Source: Blastomussa wellsi
Lineage: Eukaryota > Cnidaria > Anthozoa > Scleractinia > Plerogyridae
Direction of reading: 5' to 3'
Length of the DNA: 64,000 nucleotides
Assembly: GCA_947652115.1 (NCBI GenBank)
Contig: OX393563.1
Coordinates: 29,302,159-29,366,158, forward strand
Shown here: positions 21,801-28,495 of the stretch, one piece after another
Numbering within the stretch: position 1 is the stretch's first letter
Layout of the letters: every line of letters begins with the position of its first letter
The notes under the pieces: model-generated
Database searches by the model: none
What the model was told of the DNA's origin: nothing
The model's input: only the letters and a program-made list of their open reading frames with translations
Position numbers and translations under genes: made by a program

Positions 21801-24544
21801 AGCTAAGTGACATCACAACCTCTATAGGCCTTTTCAAGTCTTTAGTCAGCTATATTTTATAACTTTTATGTACCTCGACAACAACTTAAAAAAGAAACGT
21901 TCAATTGTTTACAAACCAATGTTGAGCGGACAGGAATATCAAAACATAACTCAAGGCGAAAACAAAACTGTGGGATTACCATTATCCCGGTCATTAAAAT
22001 GTAATAAAATTTTCCTGCTTCCCAGCTGTTGCCACAGGTCACTCAGTAGTTTTGTTTAATAAGCAGCATGAATAAATTCACTTAATGGATTCACGTGAAC
22101 AACATTTGGCAGAGATGCGTTCACTTCAGAGATTTATTTGCAAGATTTTGGGGTTTACAGACACTGTAGCCGTATTCGCTTCCGAAGCGCGATTTTTAAG
22201 ATTTAAGGTGTTCTTCCGAGCATGTTATCTCCGAAACGAAGTCGGTGACCCCAATTTTTTTACACTTCTGACATTAATAACTCGTTAACTGGCAGTGGTG
22301 AAAGTCTAAAAAAATCGATGTTAGAAATTTTTTGCCCGAACAAGGACGTTCGCGCAAAATTTTTGCCGGGAACTGGGCACGCGCGCCACGTTTAATCCCT
22401 ATGTGCTGCGACACTGGGTGCAACGCGTCGATCCAAAACAGTCATAACTAATCTCATTTGTTGTGTTGTAAATCTCTTTCTTGTGGATTTTTTTTTTCGC
22501 AGAGAGACGGAGCACACATGCGAAGATTTTTCAGGGAGGTTTACATGGACAGCGTATTCCCAATATTAAATTCCACTGACCTGCCACCATACATCTGGGG
22601 TATCGATGAAAGAGAAAAGGTGAGGCTATTGCCTTCGAAATATTAAGGTGGTTATTTCTTTCTCCGTGGGAGGCGCGTTGGTATAATGGTTAGGGCGCTG
22701 GTCTTCGGATCGAACGATACGAATTCGAGCCCGGAGCACTGCGTTGTGTTCTTGGGCAAGACACTAAACTCTCAGCGTCTCTCTCCACCCAGGTGTATAA
22801 AGGGTACCGGTGAAATAATGCTGGGGGGTGACGCTGCGATGGACTAGCATCCCATCAAGGGGGGAGTAGAAATATTCCTAGCCGCTTAATGCTACAGAAA
22901 CCGAGATGCGCTCTGGCAGTACGGGCCACTTGGCAAGAGGCCTTACCTATTTCCTTCTCCGTTTCTTTAAATGTCAGAAACTCTTCTTTTCCGGCAGTTA
23001 AGGTAATTCCCTTGTTTTGCACTGCGCAACCTCTTCTGCGTGTAACATTGCGACATGCAAGATGGCGGCGGTTCTTCCTGCTAGTGTGAAAAGGTCGAAC
23101 AAGGGCCGCTTTTGCAGAGCTAAAGCTTTTATTCGTAATAAGAATGCCGCAAATCGGCTTACAGCTTCCTGGTATGCTATTTTGTGTTTCGTCCCAGTCC
23201 CCACGGCGCAAATTCTCCATCCTGACTGCGATCTCAACCTTCCACGGCAGTTTGTGAGGAAACAAGCACGGTGACCCCCGATTGTTTTTTAAGATATTTG
23301 CGAAGAAGAAAAAAAGTTTGATAGTAGAAACCTTTTTTTGGAAAATAATTCCGTACTGGATTTATTTTGGCCAAGGAGGACTGCTATATTCCCACAACCA
23401 GGCAATCAAGAACGGCTTAAATGAAGCAATACTACTTATGTGAATAAAAGAACCTTTACTCTCAAGATAAAATTTTGGGTCTTTCAAGTAACAAAGACCT
23501 AATTCTGTATGAAGGTGATTAGCATTTTTAACGCGCAACGAGTAAAAATACCCCATTTTAAGAGCCTGCTGACGCGTAAACAAGCACGGTGACCCAAATT
23601 TTTTTATTGCATTTTTTTAATGTTCATATCGCGAATGTTAATTATGCCAAGTTTTAAAAAAAGTTTGATAGTAGAACAATTTCAAGGGAATTACCTTAAC
23701 TCTGTATCGTTGAGGGATTACGAGGGCTGCTGCTACTCTCCCTGGATAAGATGTTTCTTAATCATTTGGTTTATTACTTTTCAAAAAATCTGTTAGATTT
23801 CCCCCAGAATGCGCTGATCATTTCTACTCCTGGGGGAGGGTCCTACGATAAGAGTCAAGTGTCTTGCCCAAAACAAAACACAGCGACCTTGTCCTGACGC
23901 CGTTAACCTGGAATAAACGTTTTGGCACCTTTACTAACTTTATGGTGTCGTGACCATTCTTGGGAGATAGGGAATTGAAGAATTTCAAGACAAAAATACC
24001 CAAATTGGTAAAAGCAAATATTGAAAATATCAACCCCCAAAAAATATATGACTAAAGATGCAAAATTTCACCTGAATAGAGCTTTTCATTTGTGTGCAGT
24101 CTGTCACAAAATAACACGTCACGAACTGTAATCCACTTCTATCCGTACAATCCTGTTCTTCTTCTCCAAAATACTTGTTCTATTTATCCATTTTATTTGT
24201 ATATTTAGAAATTAGAAAAGATGACTTTCGACAGTCAGTCGGGACTGTTTCAGGTAACCACATGGTTTCGAGTACAGTTTGTATCCCCTTGAAAAAACGT
24301 TATTAAAGTTGTGTTTTTCCTGGAAATTTACCAATCAGGATGCACAGTTTTATTAACCAAGCTACTAAGTAAACTAATCGGGTGGAGTATTTTATTTTCT
24401 TGTTTTCAGGAACGGCTTCTTTGGATTCTGGACCATTGCGACAAACGAACAGCTCTGGAAAGCTTACTATCTCCAGATAGACTCCACAAGCCGTTCAATG
24501 TAGACCGCTTCGCTCTCGACTTATCCAAACTTGCTGCAACGTGA
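829..24544 (+). CDS. NPHP1: Nephrocystin-1 (NPHP1) orthologue, C-terminal part, 13 exons
   Basis: Exons with good AG/GT borders and matching phases: 829-887, 1001-1075, 1432-1495, 2319-2356, 3128-3210, 4142-4218, 4334-4427, 4837-4949, 5081-5154, 6017-6064, 22503-22619, 24209-24253, 24410-24544 (TGA stop). The conceptual product follows the nephrocystin-1 C-terminal homology region in order: [36 protein letters not shown] with [27 protein letters not shown], an LPPYIWG segment, and a [11 protein letters not shown] segment close to the stop. In known animals nephrocystin-1 is a scaffold at the ciliary transition zone and cell junctions, with an SH3 domain N-terminal to this part; that part must lie left of the window. 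One intron is 16.4 kb and is filled with nested elements; the others are 0.1-1.6 kb. The identification rests on remembered family motifs and not on an alignment. Confidence 0.85.
1649..1692. repeat. Short tandem duplication (about 22-bp unit)
   Basis: The block CCGCGGGGTTTGAATTTTG occurs twice in tandem inside an NPHP1 intron. No coding potential is evident in the remaining intron sequence from 1,496 to 2,318. Confidence 0.6.
2676..2808. repeat. Tandem duplication of about 67 bp
   Basis: Two imperfect adjacent units (2676-2742 and 2743-2808) share ACTGTAGTAAAACAGT at the start and GGAAAGCTTC near the end. They lie in the NPHP1 intron between 2,357 and 3,127, which otherwise shows no gene-like signal. 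Confidence 0.6.
3300..3475 (+). repeat. Decayed tRNA-derived SINE, type B
   Basis: Contains TTCTTGGGCAAG, a block resembling CATCCAGCGGGAGTAG, and the GCTTCTAGCCACTAATG tail seen in the better preserved type B SINE at 22,669-22,910. The tRNA-like head is badly degraded. It sits inside an NPHP1 intron. Confidence 0.5.
3635..3800 (+). repeat. Dispersed repeat, three copies in window
   Basis: The segment with AGCTCAGTATGGA, CCATCTGGAATTCA and ATAATAGCGACTACTTTTGG recurs at 19,100-19,260 (same strand) and, more diverged, at 49,335-49,500 (opposite strand). Short open frames through it are not supported as genes. Its class is unknown. Confidence 0.6.
4584..4679. repeat. Interrupted (CAT/CGT)n microsatellite
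   Basis: Trinucleotide array of ATC and GTC units in the intron between NPHP1 exons 4334-4427 and 4837-4949. A translated frame through it gives a run of isoleucine and valine, which is a by-product of the repeat. Confidence 0.85.
5292..5554. mobile_element. MITE with self-palindromic TAGCCTGCAGTGCAGGC ends and 9-bp TSD
   Basis: Terminal inverted repeats TAGCCTGCAGTGCAGGCG (5292-5309) and its complement (5537-5554) are perfect, and each tip is itself nearly palindromic. The element is flanked on both sides by ATGCAAATC (5283-5291 and 5555-5563), a 9-bp target-site duplication. It is 263 bp and has no transposase. A 9-bp duplication is known for Mutator-like and some Merlin elements; the superfamily is not settled. 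A relative with a different interior is at 25,931-26,056. It lies in the NPHP1 intron 5,155-6,016. Confidence 0.8.
6140..6560. repeat. Dispersed repeat with GGACGTTCGCG and TCGGTGACCCC motifs
   Basis: The motifs AAGGACGTTCGCG (6143) and GGTCGGTGACCCC (6299) recur in 22,190-22,420 in different order, which suggests a shared, rearranged repeat family. No frame here looks coding. Limits are approximate. Confidence 0.35.
6689..8326 (-). CDS. GFP-like fluorescent protein or chromoprotein, MYG chromophore (left palindrome copy)
   Basis: Four exons on the minus strand: exon 2 8229-8326, exon 3 7916-8134, exon 4 7360-7572, exon 5 6689-6827 with TAG stop. All junctions are AG/GT and the phases agree, giving about 222 codons; the family is usually 220-240. 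The fold is recognisable from [13 protein letters not shown], the chromophore triad MYG in [15 protein letters not shown], the catalytic arginine in [10 protein letters not shown] (Arg96 of jellyfish GFP), [20 protein letters not shown], and the late glutamate in ELKEDAVA (Glu222 equivalent). Known members cyclise X-Tyr-Gly inside an 11-strand barrel; MYG occurs in both red and non-fluorescent proteins, so colour cannot be read off. The tiny first coding exon expected upstream (often only a few codons) was not found. The gene is antisense inside an NPHP1 intron. Confidence 0.88.
8430..8750. repeat. Palindrome-arm repeat with GGGCTCC hairpin
   Basis: Upstream of FP exon 2 on the minus strand lies a GC-rich block with an inverted pair GGGCTCCATTACC and GGTAATCGGAGCCC (about 8475-8511). 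The counterpart in the right arm is 12,780-13,050, more diverged. It would have to contain or precede the missing first exon of the fluorescent-protein gene; no convincing ATG exon is visible. Confidence 0.45.
8750..8985 (-). repeat. tRNA-derived SINE, type B (left arm)
   Basis: On the minus strand the element starts GGGAGGCGCGGTGGCCTAAA, contains CGGACGGTCCGAG and TTCTTGGGCAAGACAC, and ends with GCGATGGACTAGCATCCCAT. It is the arm partner of 12,497-12,760, so it was present before the inverted duplication. Confidence 0.65.
9586..9870 (+). repeat. tRNA-Ser-derived SINE, type C, inserted in left arm only
   Basis: The head GTGGCCGAGTGGTTAGGGCG, the anticodon-like loop CTTGAAA between CCGGA and TCCGG (UGA, serine) and GGGTTCAAGTCCCGCTC form a near-complete tRNA-Ser-like fold, followed by a CTCGGTCATGC body and an AT-rich tail. 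An acceptor stem pairing as in a true tRNA is not convincing, and the body continues about 200 bp, so this is a SINE and not a functional tRNA gene. The right arm (near 12,020) and the copy near 20,950 lack it; they pass directly from the CCTTCC block to the ACGAAACG/ACGAAATG-like block. Confidence 0.7.
10868..11030. other. Non-matching centre of the palindrome
   Basis: About 160 bp between the two arms. Its right part (about 10,935-11,030) also occurs in direct orientation at the outer edge of the right arm, where it is split by SINE B: CGCCCAGTT near 12,436 and CTCAACATTAGTTTGTACAC near 12,815. The repeat unit of the right arm is therefore bounded by direct copies of the same short sequence, and the duplication joint falls next to one of them. 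Confidence 0.55.
12497..12760 (+). repeat. tRNA-derived SINE, type B (right arm)
   Basis: Starts GGGAGGCGCGGTGGCCTAAC, with CGGACGGTCCGAG as a B-box region, TTGGGCAAGACAC, and GCGATGGACTAGCATCCCAT near its end. It is the inverted partner of the left-arm copy at 8,750-8,985. Confidence 0.7.
13163..14529 (+). pseudogene. Dead GFP-like duplicate (right palindrome copy)
   Basis: Exon equivalents are 13163-13258, 13355-13573, 13925-14136 and 14492-14529. Compared with the left copy there are several independent lesions. Exon 2 has two single-base losses, the first bringing an early TGA, and its donor is weakened to GTAATT. Exon 3 keeps MYG but has Ser (AGT) where the left copy has the catalytic Arg (AGG) in [10 protein letters not shown]. 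Exon 4 lost one C in the GGCGGCC run and shifts frame. Exon 5 breaks after 38 bases into a SINE B fragment, removing the last strand and the Glu222 equivalent. None of these alone is unusual; together they exclude a working fluorescent protein. Confidence 0.88.
14530..14640 (-). repeat. SINE B fragment at the right palindrome edge
   Basis: The sequence from CTACTCCCCCTGGATGGGATG through a run of about 16 C residues to GGCCACTGCGCCTC is the tail and part of the head of a type B SINE on the minus strand. It abuts the point where FP exon 5 is cut off, so it marks the duplication breakpoint or a later insertion there. Confidence 0.6.
15674..17698 (+). CDS. THAP-domain Kolobok-like transposase, C-terminally truncated
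   Basis: Two exons, 15674-16039 and 16367-17698, phase 0, about 565 residues. Residues 1-95 form a THAP zinc-binding DNA-binding domain: [11 protein letters not shown] at the start, [16 protein letters not shown], a C-x2-H in LCSDHF, and the closing AVPTIF. A short coiled-coil-like stretch ([15 protein letters not shown]) starts exon 2, followed by a Ser/Thr/Pro-rich linker, then a zinc-ribbon-like pair CPKC and CLNGC near residues 360-400. [18 protein letters not shown] contains the presumed first catalytic Asp. The protein then ends within about 50 residues in an unrelated tail. Later acidic catalytic residues are absent, so I infer an internal deletion. The ATG chosen begins the THAP domain directly. 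Confidence 0.75.
17706..18128 (-). CDS. Protein with P2X7-receptor C-terminal (ballast) cysteine domain, transposon-borne
   Basis: A 140-residue open frame on the minus strand. An acidic, Ser-rich leader ([20 protein letters not shown]) is followed by the pattern [29 protein letters not shown] and LKTTL. This matches the order of the cysteine-rich zinc-binding domain at the C-terminus of vertebrate P2X7 receptors, known to occur alone in many invertebrate proteins. There is no P2X channel part. The domain normally continues past an N-x-Y-R-like segment; here it stops at SWYELK, close to the shared 3' junction with the transposase, so it may be clipped. It lies between the Kolobok ends, convergent with the transposase. 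Function unknown. Confidence 0.65.
   Translation of the reverse strand: MASAEEFVVTPYNFEAEYKEGEESSNSSESEYSDGSDEEVFGRLVTLDWCKCSHCTAATLNHPRECLCCKEVAQASALTDANSEPITCIIQHDDFRAVCLNRAVLKTTLVRIKHLMQGMDFSASELPNEYVYLFSWYELK
18545..19438. other. Fold-back spacer with dispersed repeat copies
   Basis: The part 18,636-18,780 (AAACCTTAAAATAATAGTTT...GAAGATTGA) resembles 49,940-50,040. The part 19,100-19,260 is the second copy of the dispersed repeat at 3,635-3,800. Neither contains a frame I would call a gene. Confidence 0.5.
20533..20619. repeat. Hairpin repeat CATGGCCGCTTGGAGATA
   Basis: Inverted arms with GAGATATGAAATTTCTCTTC and GAAGAGAAATTTCGTATCTC flank a short AT-rich loop. Half of it recurs in reverse orientation near 43,640, next to the same fold-back arm, so it probably belongs to the same larger repeat. 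Confidence 0.65.
20760..21990 (+). repeat. Third copy of the palindrome-arm repeat
   Basis: Colinear with 9,410-10,868 of the left arm (AAACTACGA, GCTCAACTTTAAGGTTTGTC, CCTCAGGGGCACTGGTCAATTC, AACAAAATTAAGCTAAG) and continuing about 120 bp further into the sequence that forms the palindrome centre. It lacks both SINE C and the fluorescent-protein part. This shows that the arm repeat exists independently of the FP duplication. Confidence 0.7.
22190..22420. repeat. Dispersed repeat with GTCGGTGACCCC
   Basis: Contains GAAGTCGGTGACCCCAATTTTTTTACAC and GGACGTTCGCGC, both shared with 6,140-6,560 but in another order. It lies just upstream of NPHP1 exon 22503-22619. Confidence 0.35.
22669..22910 (+). 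repeat. tRNA-derived SINE, type B, best preserved copy
   Basis: Begins GGGAGGCGCGTTGGTATAAT and GGTTAGGGCGCTGG (tRNA-like A-box region), then CGAATTCGAGCCCGG as B box, TTCTTGGGCAAGACACTAAA, GCGATGGACTAGCATCCCAT and a CTTAATGCTACAGAAACCG tail. It lies in the NPHP1 intron 22,620-24,208. Use this copy as the type sequence for the other B fragments in the window. Confidence 0.75.
23002..23695. mobile_element. Non-autonomous TTAA-flanked element
   Basis: Perfect terminal inverted repeats GGTAATTCCCTTG and CAAGGGAATTACC are each flanked by TTAA (22998-23001 and 23696-23699). The interior (694 bp) contains two direct copies of ACAAGCACGGTGACCC followed by AAAAAAAGTTTGATAGTAGAA (near 23,262 and 23,580) and no transposase. 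TTAA specificity fits piggyBac- or Kolobok-type mobilisation; the tips do not match those of the Kolobok element at 15,401. Confidence 0.7.
23735..23890 (-). repeat. SINE B fragment
   Basis: Contains TCCCTGGATAAGATG, TCTACTCCTGGGGGAGG and AGTGTCTTGCCCAA in the order expected for a broken type B SINE on the minus strand. It is interrupted by unrelated AT-rich sequence. Confidence 0.45.
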
Positions 24545-24622
24545 CATTCGTGACATTATTGACGTTCGTAAAATTCGTGACATTTGTGACACTTGTGACA
24601 TTCGCGACATTGATGACATAAC
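24541..24622. repeat. Degenerate 9-bp repeat (GTGACATTC) starting at the NPHP1 stop
   Basis: Eight or nine imperfect units of GTGACATTC begin with the bases that include the NPHP1 stop codon (ACG TGA C) and continue into the 3' UTR. The units keep a TGA in one frame. It may be a minisatellite born from the end of the coding sequence. Confidence 0.6.
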
Positions 24623-25930
24623 TGCCCGCCGGGCCGCGCACAGTGCAACCCTTGAATTACCATCTCGACTTTAAACAAAACAAACTCTGCCAAAGTAATT
24701 TATCGGCGAATTAGGTATATTTTTACACACTGAATGCTATAAAAGCTGTAAATAGATGTAGTTATATATTTTTTTATTTATGTATCAAGACAGATTATAT
24801 TTGTTTTAAATTCTACATATTTGTGTGCTTTGGAATCTGTAAGTTCAACATGCTTGACTTGCCGCACTACAGCCTGGGCATAATTAAAGCATAAGGCTAG
24901 CAGCTCTCGTAGGATCTCACATGAAGGGCTCGCTACCTTGCGTGAAAAAAAAAAAAGAATAAAACGAACAACAGGAACAATGCCCCTAGCCCCCAACACA
25001 ATAGCAACTGCTTCCAGTAGAATTACAAGCTTACGAGAGTTGCTACACTTCCGCATGCATAGAATACAGACAAAAGAAAATAAACCATCTGTCAACAAAT
25101 AATCTGATAACGAAACTTTCCGTAACGAATGCAAAAATACCCTATATCTTTATAATTACTGTGAGCTCTTAAAGGGCCATTGTCACGATAACGCGCATGC
25201 GGAGCTTTTTATTCGCACGGAAAGTGTTTTAACCAATAGAAATTTGGCAAGGTTGTACACTGCACGCTGCTAGGAACCAAAGTGGCCTTCTGCGATTGTT
25301 TTGGAGTTTTCACGTGCGCACGGACACCCCTTTGTCTTACCTCATCCCTTTGTTTTAGCTTTCGTCCCGAACCGCTTTATGTATCACCCTTCGGAACATC
25401 ATATTTCCTGTGATGTTGAAAAGAAAATACAAGCAATGTTTTACGCTTAAAACTTCCAGAATGACCAAATAATACCTTACCTCAATTTGTACAACTTTTA
25501 GAAGCCTCACGAGGTCGATAGAAGCGTATTTTAATCGCATAAATTAACTTTGATTTCTGGTCCGTCGGACCAGAAATCAAATCGTCACGCATGCGCAGAA
25601 AAGTGACAAAGGCACTTTAAAATACCTTTGAAATTTTCAGGGATAGCACATAACATGTAGAACTTTCGATCTAGAGATTTTGAAAACATTCTATCGACTA
25701 GTGTTTACATTGATGCTCCCATATCAAAGACGTTCCTTTAATAAGACAAATCAATGGTGAAGCAAACTGGATGCTAAAGGTAAAACCATGGAAAGGACAT
25801 TGTTTCAATCTGCAGGAAGTCGCTGAAATCAACGAACTAACAGACACGTGCGAGCGCAGCTCTTGCTCGGGGTTTAATTTATTTTTCTGTTCTTTTTGTC
25901 GGTGACCAAGATATCAATTACAATAACAAC
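24623..25930. other. Intergenic, one dispersed repeat
   Basis: The stretch 24,895-25,065 (AACAGGAACAATGCCCCT, AGCTTACGAGAGTTGCT) has a reverse-complement relative at 63,545-63,715. Nothing else in this region looks coding; open frames are short and lack splice context. A poly(A) signal for NPHP1 is not obvious. Confidence 0.5.
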
Positions 25931-26056
25931 TAGCCTGCAAAGCAGGCGGTTTTTGTGCGGGGAATACTTCGAAAACAGCGATCCCGAAAGACCAAAATTT
26001 CGTGATCGCGGTTTTCGAAGCATTCCGCCCACAAAAACCGCCTGCTCTGCAGGCTA
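25931..26056. mobile_element. Short MITE with TAGCCTGCAAAGCAGGC ends, 9-bp TSD
   Basis: Terminal inverted repeats match at 26 of 27 positions, starting TAGCCTGCAAAGCAGGCGG. Flanks AATAACAAC (25922-25930) and AATAATAAC (26057-26065) form a 9-bp duplication with one change. The element is 126 bp and almost entirely self-complementary. The tips and duplication length put it in the same family as 5,292-5,554, although the interiors differ. Confidence 0.75.
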
Positions 26057-26486
26057 AATAATAACATAATAGCCGGAAATTTCTCGCATGCTTGCACGAG
26101 ACCTTATAATTTACGCCCTCGTTAAAAGTTAATCAGCCACTAATTAAAATTAAATAAAAGATATTTCCAGTGATAACATTACACTGGCAGATGAAAATAG
26201 GCTGCCGATGAAAATACCTTGAATGCGTACACGAGAATTCTATATCATGTGGCCAACATCACTCTACAATATGCAAAGACGTCTAACAGGAATTTACAGT
26301 TTGAATTTTGTAACAATCAGGAAACAGACCTCTCAGCTGTACTGCGTTTGAAAAAACCTCTTGAAAGGAATATTTTTTGCTTTGATTCGTTTATTTACGA
26401 ATATTAAACAGAGAGCAGAATCTCGGCAGATCAGATTCACAGTCCCAACCGTGTAAACAAAACATTTGACCCTACGATTCACGTCG

Positions 26487-26605
26487 TAGCATCGTATAAC
26501 GGATGTCGGATGTCACGCTTCACAGTAGCGCTTAATTACAGGAATGGTATCGTATAACGTATGTCGGATGTCACGCTTCACAGTAGCGCTTAATTACAGG
26601 AATGG
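26487..26605. repeat. Tandem duplication of about 59 bp
   Basis: Two adjacent near-identical units share ATGTCGGATGTCACGCTTC and CAGTAGCGCTTAATTACAGG. They differ at about three positions. No gene overlaps. Confidence 0.75.
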
Positions 26606-26666
26606 CTCCGGGCTCGGAATGCAATGGGAACGAGTTTGGTTAGCTAAATTAGACTACAAAATCACC

Positions 26667-26816
26667 CTAGTTAGCCTATTATAACACTGGGGTTAGCCTA
26701 CTAAGCAATGCGGTTAGCCTACTGAGCACTGCGGTTAGCCTAATGAGCACTGCGGTTAGCCTATTAAGCAATCGGGTTAGCCTACTATAGCACTCCGGTT
26801 AGCCTACTAAGCAAAA
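26667..26816. repeat. Minisatellite, about 21-bp unit (GGTTAGCCTACTAAGCAATGC)
   Basis: Seven imperfect units each open with GTTAGCCTA and vary in the AGCACTGC or AGCAATGC part. The array sits in AT-rich intergenic DNA between NPHP1 and the nuclear receptor gene. Confidence 0.8.
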
Positions 26817-27962
26817 AAGTCAAATATATCTCTATAATTGCGGCATATATATTGTCAGACGAAATAAGTCACACTAAATTAACAATGGAGAGCATCCGGG
26901 ATAGTTTTATTAAATTGTCTCATGCATTGTATTATGTGAAACTCCTCGTACCAAGCCATTAAATTATCTTTAACGTATCAAATAAACGAGATAACATCGT
27001 TAGGTTTTTGCTGCACCGACTATCAAGCTAGTGTAATGATAAAGTTGACTTGCGTTTTTTCTATTATGGCTGTGTTTACAAATTTTAATTTCCATTTATT
27101 TTAATACATATATATTTTTAAAAAAATAAGCAATTCTTTTTAATTAGTCATCGTTGGGATTTAAATTTCGCTACTAATTGTTTACGCCATCATCATCATC
27201 ATCATCATCACATCTATCGCCGTCAAGCTCATCGATGAAATCTTCGTTTCTGTCAGTGCCATAGCTTTTATCTTTATTGCCATCTTTCAAATTACTTTTT
27301 GGCAATTGTTTAATTCAGTATTGTAGTGGCACGCCTGCTAATTAGCGGCATTCCCGCCAACTCTTTTATTGTGACTAGCTATTATAAGTACAAGACCAAT
27401 TAAAACAATGTTTTATATCTTATCTTCGCCGTTAACATCGTACGTCATCGCCATCGTTCCACTATTATCATCGTCATTATCATGATGACTTAGCGTGCAC
27501 CGTTCAACTTTTTTCCCAAAAAATTGCAACTAACTTCTTTATTAAGATTTAATTAGTCTTATTTGACATATTAAATGTATTTTTTGTTATCTAAATGTCG
27601 AATATAAAATTTTATGTTATTTATAAAATGTTCTCTGTTTGGTCGTACTTGTCACTTCTTTAACAACACAGCTAAGTTCAATTGTTTTCTCAAAGGAGCA
27701 CGTACCCGGCCATTCCTTCAAGTGCGTAGTCCAAAATCTGTCTTAATTCGCTGCAGACGTAACCTTCCTAGTTTATTATTGGTTTAATTATTCCTCCTTA
27801 GGAGTTTTTCCACCTAATAAACCTGATATTTTATTCATTTTCTGTATAGTAACATGGACCCTTTAAATTCTGGCTTACTCATCTCACTTACATTTCATAA
27901 CACCATTTAAAGCTGTTATGATAAATATTTTACAAAAATATTGTATTTTCGAATTGAATGTA

Positions 27963-28014
<52 letters not shown>

Positions 28015-28495
28015 TAAATTTCTTCACATCGCCAAATATAGAAATTGTTTACTCTGATTGGTTTCGTTAGAGCACGGAGTAACTGAAAACTTCTCCATCG
28101 TTTTATTTACGGCGAGAGGCCACCCTTTCAATGGCACAATTCGTGGTTAGAGCAGCATTGATAAAAATTTCATTAAATGAAAACCCAAGTTCACGAATAG
28201 AATCGCCATGACACATTCTTAATTTAATGATTTCTGCTAAGAAATCTATGGCGCGCGAAGCGAACACACAGCACCCGCACGCAATAGATCACAATTTTTG
28301 AATTTTTGTATTTCATCGACTTTGATTCAGATCTCCACGAAACTTTGCGTTTTCACTAAATTTGTCATGCTGAATCTATTCATATACCCCAATTGTTACT
28401 TAATCCAGTATTTCAAAATGTCATTCTAACTTCGAATTGTCCAATTGTGCGCTTCACCTTTGCATTCAATAACACGCGCTTTTGAAAGGTGGTGC
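26817..28495. other. AT-rich intergenic with two microsatellites
   Basis: A (CAT)n run lies at 27,188-27,211 and a long (AAT)n array at 27,963-28,014. The rest is low-complexity AT-rich DNA with no supported gene. The part next to 28,495 would be the 3' UTR and downstream region of the minus-strand nuclear receptor gene. Confidence 0.65.
27963..28014. repeat. (AAT)n microsatellite
   Basis: About 17 uninterrupted AAT units. Confidence 0.95.

Larger units (their letters stand above)
6065..22502 (+). other. Giant NPHP1 intron hosting nested genes and transposons
   Basis: The intron joins exon 6017-6064 (ending in a CGG codon before GTAAGT) to exon 22503-22619 (after TTTCGCAG), both in phase 0, so the NPHP1 reading continues across it. 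It contains, in order, a dispersed repeat, the GFP-like palindrome, the fold-back repeat with its Kolobok insertion, another copy of the palindrome-associated repeat, and AT-rich filler. The other 11 introns seen in this gene are far shorter, so most of this length appears to be acquired DNA. Confidence 0.8.

Noticed and set aside
22855..23274. Overlapping frames of 66-136 codons on both strands
   Set aside because: They span the end of a SINE B and the left part of a TTAA-bounded MITE. No family resemblance or splice logic.
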